Below, piece after piece: positions 38,701-50,700 of a stretch of DNA of 64,000 nucleotides. The first letter of the stretch is position 1. Each line of letters begins with the position of its first letter. This stretch comes from Sabellastarte sp. h YS-2021 (Eukaryota > Annelida > Polychaeta > Sabellida > Sabellidae): positions 42,262,241-42,326,240 of the forward strand of contig OZ024939.1 of NCBI GenBank assembly GCA_964017235.1. Reading direction: 5' to 3'. The notes beneath the pieces were generated by a model. It worked only from the letters and a program-made list of their open reading frames with translations, did not search any database and was not told the DNA's origin. The position numbers were made by a program, and so were the translations under genes.

Positions 38701-41700
38701 TGGATCGTAAAGTACAAGAGAAAACAAGGATTAGGGGGATAGTTTATATGTCTTGTTCTTTGACAGGAGGGTTTGTTATAAATTATATGTCGTGTACTAG
38801 AAAATATTTCATTGAATCCTAAACAAAGCATGGATTGTTTTCAATAAATCAAAACATTGAATGTTTTAGTTGTGAAATTTTTTTCTTCAGTTTAACACTC
38901 CAACCTAATTATTGTAATATTTACTTGGAAATGTAATTTTTTTAAATCTGATTTAGGTTTTTATGATGTAAGCAGCTTTCTATTTCAGTGATTTCACACA
39001 ATATCTTGAGATCTTTTCTTTTATTTGATTTGAAATATCTCACGATGTCGCATACAGACAGTAAATCTGATTACACAAAGAAAAAAAAACTGAAGTAAGG
39101 TTTGAAAATTAAACCACAGCTGACAACACTAACTTAAATTAAGTAACACACACCATCAAAATGCTTAGAAATTCTGAAAAAGATAATTTGTCAAAATTAG
39201 TCACAAAAGTCATAAGTTTGAGAAAAATAGGCCATCATTGAAAATACAAGACAGGGATTTGAGTGAGTGGTGAATTTCACATCTGTAGCAAACTTGTCCT
39301 TTTTTTCACTCTATTTCACCCACAGCATCAAATTACCAGGGCTTATACTTTTATTAATATTCCTAATCATACACTATTATGATAAGTTACAGAGTGGACT
39401 GTAGAATTCATCTTATAGCTCTACTAAGTGGTCTGCCATTCTTGAACTATCACAGATACATAATGTCAAGCCGCTTACAGTGTTTTTAGTATTTTTTTTT
39501 TCTTTTTTTTTCTGAATGATGACTTCAGTGATGTTCACTGATAACACATTTCATGTACATATTGTAATGTCTGTCGTGTTTGTAATTATTTGGAATGCTT
39601 CAAACTTTCTGCTGTCATATTTCAGCCTCCACACATAGCATATTATGAATGAGTACATTGTTCAAATAAATACTGTTCAAAGCTCATTGTGTGTCAGTGG
39701 AAAGTAAAACTGTATTTAATGCTATGGAGTTCTTTGGTAAACTTACAGCACATGTTTTAGGTGAAATAATCTTAGAACTGACCACAACTTGTGGCTCAGA
39801 TATGGATAATGGTCCAAACTCTGGTGGTCCACAAGTCATTCATTTCAACAAAGCTGTCATTTTACACACAGTCAAACCCCTAACATGCAGAACTTTGTAA
39901 AATTGATTTCTGTTTTAAGTAAAAGTAAATAAGAAGTGCTCATAAATCATTTTCTAGGTAAATTAGTTCTTGGGGTCTTGTAATGTCCAACTAACCAAAG
40001 TTAAATTTTTCAAAAATATCATCTTAGAAGTGTTCTTCACCAGATATTAATTCAAACCACTTTGAAACCTAAATTGTATTTTGGAATATTATTATGCTGG
40101 GTTCCAGTATGTTAAATTCTCCCAATGTGCTTTTAAATTAATATTATTTAATAGTATTATTTTTTGTTCTTTTCATGTCACAGGTTCTGTGGAACTATGT
40201 AGTCCTGAATCAACCCAAGTAAAGAAAGCTGTGAGTCCCCAGCCACCCATTTCCCAGCCTCAGAGAGCTGACTTGCAGCAGTCCCAACCACAAATTACCC
40301 AGGCATCAGAACCAAAAGCCATGCAACAGTCCAAACCACAAACTACCGAGGCATCAGAGTCAATAGCCATGCAGCAGTCCCAACCACAAATTACCCAGGT
40401 ATCAGAACCAATAGCCATGCAACAGTGTAAACCACAAGCTATCCAGGCATCAAAACCAATAGGCATGCAGCAGTCCAAACCACAAGCTATACAGGCATTA
40501 GCACCAATAGCCATGGAACAGTCTAAACCACAAGTTACACAGGCATCTACAGCAATATCTGCACAGCGGTCCAAACCACAAATTACCCAGGCATCTGCAT
40601 CGCTATCCATGCAACAGTCCAAGCCACAAGTAACACAGACAACTGCAACAGTAGCCGCTCAAAAGTCCAAACCACATGTTCCCCAGTCATCTGGTTCAAC
40701 AGTCATGCCACAGTCACAACCACAAGCCAGACAAACATCTGAAACAATAGCCACACAACAGTGTAATTCTCAGATGACTGAGGGATCTGTGCCAGCCAAG
40801 ACCAGAAGGACCCCCGAGAGAACCATGAGTTTACGGGAGGAGAAAAGGTCAACTCCAGAGAGAGAAAGGGTGCTTACTAAAGCTTATAGTAGTTTCAGGT
40901 AACTTTTTAAATATGTTTTACATTAAACTTTACTTGTATATTTATGAACTCTGTTATTCAAATAAAACTGAGCTACTCTAAATTTGCTTGACAGAAATTC
41001 TTTCACCAAAGCTGCAGGTGCGGTGATAGTATACTCACTTTCCACCTGATAGGTCCCGGGCTGAAACCTCATACCCGGCTGTAATAGTTATCCAGTACAA
41101 TATATATTATCTGACCCTACTGGAAGAGTAAACCGATGGTTGTGTTACAGAAGGTCTGTAAAGTAAGAGGACACATTTTAGAATAAAACATTGAGGAAAA
41201 TAGAAAAACTTGAGAAAGTGGAAAGGTGCTGAATATACAGATAGTAGAAGTTCAGATAATGGGAGTTCTGCTGCAGTCAGCTGCTAATGCCTAGTGTTTT
41301 ACAGGTCAGAATGATGATTGCTATGCACTGCAGTCTTCCAGTACTAACTTACCTGATCCAAGTGAATCTCAAAAACTGTTTTGGCAATTATCATTGTGTA
41401 GCCCTAGATATATAAAAATCTTGAACAGTCCTAGTTTATAGGGGTTTTCCCTCATAAAAAGTCTGTTTTCCAGGAAAATTCCAAGAAATAAAAACCAGTG
41501 CTTTGTAGATACAGGCCTGGATCAGTTCTGGAGCATATATCTGTCAAGTAGTGGTTATTAATCTGCATACAGCTCTACTTTTCTATCTTGGAAGTCCTCT
41601 GAAAGTAAAGCCATAAGTTTGCAATTAATTGACACATTGATATAATGATCTGTAGAGCCTCATTGTTGCAGACATATCTTTACTTTGTACTAGCCTGTCA

Positions 41701-44700
41701 GTGACTCCATCACAGATGACTCCAGATAGGTTAGGAAAACCTCATTGACCCAGTGGTCATCAACTCAGTTGGCTTTGAATTCATCTCATAGCAAAATGTT
41801 GCATACACCAAATTCTAATTCAAATTTAATCTTTGCCGTTGAAAGGCAACTAGATTTGGTGTCTGTAAGTAAATGGTTTGAGTGATGGAATTTAGTCACT
41901 AAAGTCACTGGAGTCAGTCTGTCCGTAAAAAAAACATTTATCTTATGAGTTACCGATTCAGATTAGCCTACCCTCCAAACATTTATGTTATGACTTACCT
42001 ATTCAGGTTAGCCTACCCTCCAAACATTTATGTTATGACTTACCTATTCAGGTTAGCCTACCCTCCAAACATTTGTGTTATGACTTACCTATTCAGGTTA
42101 GCCTACCCTCCAGATATTTATATTATGACTTACCTATTCAGGTTAGCTTACCCTCCAGACATTTATGTTATGACTTACCTATTCAGGTTAGCCTACCCTC
42201 GAAACATTTATGTTATGACTTACATTTCAGGTTAGCCTACCCTCCAAACATTTATGTTATGACTTACCTATTCAGGTTAGCCTACCCTCCAAACATTTGT
42301 GTTATGACTTACCTATTCAGGTTAGCCTACCCTCCAGACATTTATGTTATGACTTACTTATTCAGGTTAGCCTACCCTCCAAACATTTATGTTATGACTT
42401 ACCTATTCAGTTCAGCCTACCCTCCAAACATTTATGGTATAACTTACCCATTTAGGTTAGCCTACCCCCCACCATAGTCTTTCTTCCCTATTGGATGCTA
42501 ACATGGACACAGACTTCCTTCCGTAAATTTGAGTATCCCTTCTTGGACATCAACACCTTAGAGGGTGACTTCATCAATTTGGCACTATTTAAAGCTTCAT
42601 ACTTAATAAGTAATAATGAGGAACATCAGTACAGTTACAGAACCACCTGTATTATTATAACTTCTATTTTTGGAATGTTTGATTTTGTAATCATGTTTCC
42701 ATGCTCCAAAATTTATAATTTTTTTCACTGTTTTAGATAAAAGTGAAGTCTCTCCCATGTAATGAACTGTTATATGATCAGTGTGTTTGGATAATAAAGG
42801 TTTTTATGGCCAGTCACCATTTTAATCCTTGGCCGCTGGAATATATGTTGTATGTAGTGTGTATTGGTGTGGTGTGTATTGAGTGACACCAAAGTCACAA
42901 TTTATACCATGTAACAACAATTGATAAAAGTAGAGACTTGGTTAAAGAAAAAAATTGAATGATATTGGGCTCGTCATCACCTAACAATTGTAACAGTAGA
43001 TCCAACACAGTGATCAGCTTGTCTACGCCAAAGAAAGTCATGCCTTGTGTGAGATCTGGAGAATGAAATAAGTAAAATTGGTCTTGTAGAAAACTAGTTT
43101 TGTCAGTTATTATGTTAATTGCTGGTGACAGATATATGTATATGTACAGAGAGGACCTGTACCTTGTGGATTTCTATTCATCACTGCTAACATACGCCTG
43201 AAAAGAAAAGGTCTCACAGGAATATATGTATATATCATATATGAGGAGGTTTTAAGTCAGTTTTTAAGACATGAAACGGAAGATTGCCCTGCCAAGGTAA
43301 TACAAAAACCTCGACAAGATTCTGCGTAGAATCATTTCCTTGTCTGACTTGTTGTTTCTGAGGTTTCTGCTCAACCTGTTATGCAGATAGTTGAGCCATT
43401 TCAGTCAGGATCTAATGCTTTTTCTGTAATATTTTGAAGTATAGCTTGTGTAATTGTCATAATTTATTGGAAGCAAAATAATTCAGTGAGTAATCTGAAG
43501 TTTTAGTAAGAGTAGAAGAGATAGTGAAATATTTCAGATATTTTGTTTAGATTAATTTTGGATAACACTTACAACGTTGGTGACATTTAAATGTTGAAAT
43601 AGGATCAGCAATATTACTACATACATTTTGTTGAATTAAAAGTGGTGGATGAACATCAAAACTTCCATGACTAGGATATGAGGATGAGCCTTTCAATATA
43701 GAAGGTTTATACGGGTAAGTTTTAAAAGACAGGTCATTATAAGGATATTGATTTCTACTTAAAGGGGGTATCATTGTAGTGATTAGACTTCTACATTAAG
43801 GGCTCTGTCTAATACATGTGTAGAGGGTGGAGTCTGTGTACATAGAACCAGTGGCAGTCACGTCCAGGTATGACTAGAACCATACATTGAGGTGGCACTG
43901 AGAATATGCAGTGTTTGTGTAGGTAGAAATAGAAGCTAGGTATACTGAAAAAAAACTAAACAAATCCAGTGGATGTTGGAGGATCTGTCCGATGATGTGA
44001 AAGGGACGATATAAGTCAGCTGAAAAGGCAGGATTTGGACAATGATTAATTGATTACATCATTTTACAGTCATATATTCAAGTGAATTGTCCAGGATAGA
44101 GTGTTTCGTTTTGAGAAATATTGCAGCGAGTTCATTGAGTGGAAGTCAGCATGATGAGGTTTAAACAGAATATTCGTGTTTAAATGTTACTATCTGAATG
44201 TTTTATTTTATGCAGGGATGGAGATGTGAAGAGAAGAAAACCGCGATTAGAGAAGTCAGAAAACCTGGTGGATGAAGAACTACAGAAGATACTCAACAGG
44301 AGGTGAGAAGCTAATCAACACCTTTCTGAAACCTGTTTTATTTTCGAAAGATCAGAAAACAAATTCATACCTGATGAATCTACTGCTTTGCAGGCACAAT
44401 ATCTTCCCTACAATAGGAACTAAGTGTGCTATGAAGACTGTTCCATTTCTGCCATATGTTGTAAACCTTGCTCCGTTTCCCCAATATACTGGGATGGGGA
44501 GGTAGATCTTTTCAATTGTAATAATGTTAAAGTCATCGTACAGAGAGGCTGTATGGAATATACAGAATTTCTGATTGGTTTACGAGTACAGCACTCGGGA
44601 GACCATTGGGAACAGTTAACAAGAAATTCAAACTGTTTGAAATTGTTGTAAACTTTCCTTATCAGATTTATAACATCATAAACCCATCGCATTATCATCT

Positions 44701-47700
44701 TTTTAATCTTACAGCAATCTTAGACCTATCTTACACTCATACAGGAATCTTCCATTTTATAGTGATCATATAAAGCTATGTTTTTCATCTTAAGTCCATC
44801 ATAAACCAATTGGATGGATCAGAAAACTATCACAAACCTAGCAGAGGATTTTCTGAGGCAGTGGCGATACCAGTTGGTGGGGCTATCGGGAAAATATCTT
44901 GTACATTGGGAACACATCATAAATCCATCCCAAACCTATCATAAATTATACCTTGAATCCTGCATTTTCACAATTGGGAAGAAGGTTTACGATATATGAT
45001 AGAAATGGAACAGCTCAATACACTAAAGAAATTGACAAAAGCAATAGTCAGGGCATGTTCTAGTTCTGTTCTATTTGACTGTATTTGGTGTAGGCTCTGC
45101 TGTGTTTGGTGCTGCACACATCCTCCTTGCAGGTCCAAGGTCATAGGATATAATCTTGTCCCCTGGTTTTATTTAGGAAACTGGATAATTATCTCCCAAT
45201 TTGGGTTGGTTTAATGCGTGGAATGGTGGCCCCACCTTATAGTCACTGCTTTTTCTGTATCATTGTTGCAGCCTGTGATGATGTTAAACCAAAGATAAAT
45301 CCATCACTCCTTATATACATAAATAAATAGATGTGTTAAACCTACCATAAACAAATCAGGTATATCACCAGTTAGCTCAACTTGGTTAAAATATGCTCAT
45401 AAGTTAGGTAGTGTCACTCCCATCAAATCCCAAGTTTATGACATGATAAAATGCCATGGTGTTTCCATATTCCCCTGGATCACCAAGTGAGTTTAATGGT
45501 CATGATGTGGTAACAGAAGATATGAAGTGAGGACTTTGGTGACTGGAGTGAGTGTGTATTGGTATTCCACCTTTCTGTACTATCTGACATGAGGTGAGGA
45601 CTTTGGTGACTGGAGTGAGGGTGTATTGTTGATCCACTGTTCTGTACATTCTGACATTTGTAGGAGTAACTACTTGGAAGACTGGGAACAGCAAGTTCTC
45701 TCATCAGAAGGGGAGACCTCTGCTGACAAGTCAGTAGCTCAGTTTGAGGCCAGGCTAAGGAAAGAGAAGCAAAGCAAGCAGGATGCAGTGATAGTGGACA
45801 GAGAGCTGAGTCAGATGTTAGAGCACAGACGTGCCAATACAGATAGCGAATCTGGTGGGTAAATGGTTACTCTGTATAAAGTAGTTTAAAAGGGTTCAAC
45901 TTAGTGGCCATTTTTGACATTAGGATAAAAACTGAACTTAATTTGGCAGTGGCTTATGTAGTGAAGTAATATATGAAATTTTATTTTTATTGATATGGTA
46001 GAATGATTACTTTGTAAGTAGACAGAGAAATCTTGTCAGTGTTGTGAATTCTGTGGCTGAAGAATCAATTGACTCATAAGTTTTTTTGTTAGAGAAAGTG
46101 GATCTTCAGGTTTTATACTGGTAAAAACAGTTTTTAGAAAGCCTTTTGTTTCCATAGATGATACGGTGTAAAGTTTCTGAAAAGAACTTTTTAACATTCA
46201 ATTTCCAGCTATTTCACCTGATCCATTGTATAACAACTTACAGTATTCAGCTGTATATTGTTGGGACATTTATTTTTGTTAGATTCTCCAACCAAGCCAT
46301 CATTACCATCTGAGCCTTCAGTGGATACAGTTGCTAAGCAACAAGCTGCCACACCTACTCCCACTGCTGCCACTGTGACATCTACCCTAAAGCAGACAAG
46401 TTCCTTTGAAATGGAAATATCAGAAAAACCAACCCCTGTCCCTTCAATACTAAAGAAGAAGTCTGAAGAAGAGCCCATCACCAAACCAACACCTTCAATA
46501 CTGAAGAAAGATTCACAAGTGAAAAATCAGAAAAACACCTGCCCTCAGCAAGACATCAGACCAATCTTGAAGAAGGAACCATCTTTCGAAAAACAGCCAC
46601 AGTCTGTGGTGAAGACCTCGCTACATGTGACACCTGAGGTGAAACAGGTTGCAAAGCAGGAAGCGGTTCCTGTACAGAAAACCATGCGGCATTTCAAGCT
46701 CCAGAAGAGTAAAACTCTGGGAGAAATGCCGTCAGAAGCTTCAGAAAAGGTAGACTTCAAGCAGAATAACAAGAGGGTAGAGGAGATAAGGGTGAAGTCA
46801 TCGGCAAGACCGATTTTACGGAAAGCCAAGACATTCGACTCAAGTGTAGAAGAGATGGATCCTGAACTGGCGTCATTGTTGAAAAGCAGAAGGAGAAGCT
46901 CTGATGAAAGTGATGAGAAGTGAGTATCTTTTGTATAGACTAAAATCAAGGGGAACCTGCCTTCCTGTCTAGAATCTAGACTCTCACCCAATGTATAGGC
47001 CCACATATATGCATAGAGTTGAAGTTTTAAAAAGTTTATCCAGAACAACCTATTGTCTGCTACCCATTTCTATTTTTGTCAAACCCACTACAATTGCTAT
47101 TTGCTCATATTGGCAAAATTAAAGATTTTCAAGCTGTTTATGATTTTCGTTTTTATAAAAACAAAACCATTTTTGTCATGTATGTATTTTAAGTACCAAC
47201 ATTCAGTTAAAATCTCAATTTTCACCAGTTGATATACTTCATGTGCTCGTTTCTTCCTGAACTTAATGCATATTTCTGAATTACCATTGATACTTTTGCA
47301 TTCTGTTTGACTTTTGTTTTATGCATCCTTTAGGAAGCCAGACAAACCTGTTGCTGCCGCTGTAGAAGGGAGTGGGGACCAATCAGTGGAAAATGAGGAG
47401 TCCAGGCTGAGTGTAGCGGAGAGGATCTTTCAGATGCAGAGTAAGATTGAGGAGAGCAGCCTGCCAGTGTCCAGAACAGGATCCGCACTGATAGGAACTC
47501 CAAAGAACAAATCTAGGTCTGCTATGACTCATAGAAAATATACTCTCTGTTAGAATGTACACGTTTTATTAAAAAAGACAAAAGCCATACATCTTATTTC
47601 ATCACTCTTTACACATTTGTAAATACCTCTTCTTGCAACAGGGCCTATTATAATCTGTTTTAACTTTGCCTGAATTTGTAAATAAAATACTGTTTATGAA

Positions 47701-50700
47701 CACAAAATAAATGGCTGAGTAATAAGTTGAATATCCTGTCTTATTGGCTTAATTTCATGAAAGTACAAGGGGAGCAGCTTGTCTTCTGTTTCCATGATAG
47801 GCTCAGTGTAATACAGACTTCAAAGTTCAAGTCCAGATAATGTATTCAAAGAGTCAAAGAATTTTATTTCTTACCTTCTACTAACAAGCTAGGAAAGCTG
47901 TCACTTGTTCCAGGTATTCAGCCAGGTTAGTATCACTGAAGACTGCAAATATCAAACCTCGTCTAGGCAGAAGTTCCCAAACATATAATGGTATATACAT
48001 ATATTATGGGAGATAGAGGGCATGGGACATGCCTGTATAATATGCTCAAAGTCTCAAAGCTTTGGGTCTTGTTACATATGTAGAAGTTACACAGTTTCCA
48101 TCTGTTTTTTGTTTGCAGCTCTAAATCCATGCCAACATCTCCTGGCCTGCTGGGTAACCGTACTGTTGGCGGGAGCCCCGTACTCAGCTTGAAGACCTCA
48201 GAAGATGACCTGTTAACAAAACTTACAGATGTGGCAGCAGCAGAGAAAAGTGCCACAGACAGGAGGAATCGGTTCCAGAGAAGCCGGGATAATTGGAGAC
48301 GCCGAACTCAACCAATCACTGAAGAGGAAGTCAAGTCAGCTGATGCGTAAGTTTGTCATCTTACAAATAATCATGAGTAATCTTACTTCTGTGGGCTGCT
48401 TAATCTCTGTTTCCACACATTCTAAGCAGGATAAAGGGGCTCGGTGGTGTAGCGGTTAGAGTGCTTACCTTCAATCTCTGAGGTTGCCAGTTCGAATCTT
48501 GGCCCAGGTGCTTCATGTTGGAAAGTTGGCAGTTACTTGCTGATGCTTGGTGGTTTATAGTGCAGAATCTTGACCAACTATGGTTCCTCCACCCATAAAC
48601 TACCCATCACAATATGACCCTGCCTGTTGAACCTGACGTAAAACAAAAAACAAATCTAAATCTAAGCAGTATAAAATCAAACCCATTTCTTTGAAATCAA
48701 AATGCTGTTGGACAAACTTGGGTCCTTTACCAAGAAGAAAACCCCCCTGACAAGTGGATAGGTCTTAAACAAGTCAGTTAGGTGACAATTGGGATGCAAT
48801 TCATTGTAAAGCTGAGAACCATTCATTCTGTTAAAAACTGTATTTAATGTATTTCTGTCCTTTTGTCATGTGTAACGACAAGCTTGGTTTGTTGGAACTC
48901 TTCTTGGATAGTATTATATATGAAGACATTATGGACCAGTAAGAATATGTGAGATGTATATTGCTCCAGCCTGTGTGACTTTCTGACACACAGATTTGGT
49001 TATACCTAGATCTAATACAGAGAAGTGTGTGGCAAGTACATAAGCCAATTGTCTCCATAGCTTTGTTTGAACTCCATTTTTGCTTGGTCTCCTCTGTCAC
49101 CATTATTAGTAGAGCTAGCTGAGGTAAAGATGTGAAATGTCCAAATGAAGCCTTTCATGGACAAAGTGTCTCTTGTAAGGAGTTATTGAGGATTCTATAT
49201 GGACTTTGTGTTGTTGAGATAATACTTTGGGCTGTTACAGGAAGTAGCTGCAACTCTTGACTCCAGCCTCCAGTGGGCAAGTTATTAGTTTCTTGTCACT
49301 CTCACACGGTTTGCAGAATGTCAACCAATCAGTATGCACTGCCTTCCTCCACTTCTTCTTCCCACCCTGATATAACTGAAAAAAATTGCTTGAAAGCAAC
49401 ATTATACACAAATATACATCAAGTCAAATCCTTATGAATGTCAATAGACATATGTTCTTATGAGAATGTGCCATACTTGAAAAGTATGACTTTGATTGCA
49501 AAAGAGTTAATGTGAAGAGGATTCCTCTGACTCATAATCCAAGTCTGTTCTTTTTGAATTACATCTGTTATTACTTTTCTGTAATAATGTCTTGTTGACC
49601 TTTCCCCTTAACATTTATGAAAACCACACAACAGTCGACCCTGCCTCTCTCCAATACTCTCCAATTGGTAACTGATAGCATAATCAAATTTCCACCTACT
49701 TCTTCCCAGTGGTATTTTAATTACAATTTTTGACAATTGAATAAATGCATCCAAAATGATAGCTGGTTATAAGTTTCAACACAATTTCAAAGATACTCTG
49801 TGTTATGTTGTACTCAGCAGATGAGTAACCCCAAGACTGTATGATCCACAGTTCACACCCTGTACATCGACAGAAAAACATTTGTTGTTGGAACATCAAT
49901 TATCTAGAAAATCTTTTATTCAGTGATTTCCAGTCTTTCAATCATCAGCACTAATCCTGTTTCTTGAAACCCAAATACAGTTGTACCCTGTTAAGTAGAA
50001 GCTAAAGAGATTGGATAAAGTACTTCTGCTCACCTTGGATTTCTGCTTAAATATCAAATGAAAACTATATTCAGTTTACAAGCCATTTGTTTCTACTTTA
50101 GCATAAACACTACTAAACACAATTCCACTTAAAGGGACCTTTTTAAAACTCATGTTATCCATATTTCATATTATTTTTACATCTGCAAGGTTGGGTTTCT
50201 GTGACATGGGAAATGTGTTCTGTTTTATCAATGATACTGATGAAGAGATCCTGTCTACCTTGTATGCAGTGGCACTCGCATGGAGTCTCTGTGCAATCGG
50301 GAATGATATCTCATTCTCAATATAATACCAATCAATAACACATTGATCTTTGTGGTGATGATCTTCATGGCCTCTGTAACTTTTTTACAAACTCTGCCTT
50401 TTTCCTCTTCAGTTCTTTATCAGTGTATCAAAATTTTCTTTTCTTAAAGGTTTTTGGACTTGTTCAAATGCAACATATTGTTTAAACTGTTATAGTTTCA
50501 ATGTATACTTATTAAATTCATGGGACTAATTCATTAACCACACCAGGGTGATTCTCCAGGTATGAGCTCCTTATTTCTCGGCCGTGTCAGTTGATTCTTC
50601 TTTGTGAAAGATGTTAGAATTATTAAAATGAAGGCTGTTGTTTAAACTGTGGTACTTGGAATAGTTTGGTTATTCAATTCAAAGGAATCTATCTACCGAT

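Larger units (their letters stand above)
33593..40183 (+). other. Intron H-I
   Basis: A 6.6-kb intron. It holds two pairs of direct duplications (34.8-36.9 kb) and the 53-bp minisatellite (37441-38295). 38300-40183 and 33593-34800 are AT-rich with nothing recognised. Confidence 0.7.
40899..44215 (+). other. Intron I-J
   Basis: It holds a tRNA-like decayed segment (41010-41140) and the 45-bp minisatellite. The rest is AT-rich with nothing recognised. Confidence 0.7.

Noticed and set aside
40260-40622. Antisense open frame of 120 codons with a cysteine/aspartate-rich repeat
   Set aside because: It is the complement of the in-frame 48-bp repeat of exon I; the sense frame has splice borders and phase continuity, the antisense has neither.
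41945-42477. Overlapping open frames of 96 and 134 codons with a repeated M-T-Y-L-F-R-L-A-Y-P peptide
   Set aside because: They are produced by the 45-bp minisatellite, whose period is divisible by three; a 1-bp loss shifts the frame and there are no splice or homology signals.
45859-45860. Alternative donor GTAAAT for exon K
   Set aside because: Using it would add four bases and shift the frame into exon L; GTGGGT at 45855 keeps the frame.
46545-47048. Antisense open frame of 167 codons over exon L
   Set aside because: It runs through the exon-intron border of the well supported sense exon and has no recognisable domain.
48436-48510. A genuine tRNA gene
   Set aside because: A and B boxes are present, but the stems do not pair well, a SINE body and A-rich tail follow, and target duplications flank the unit.
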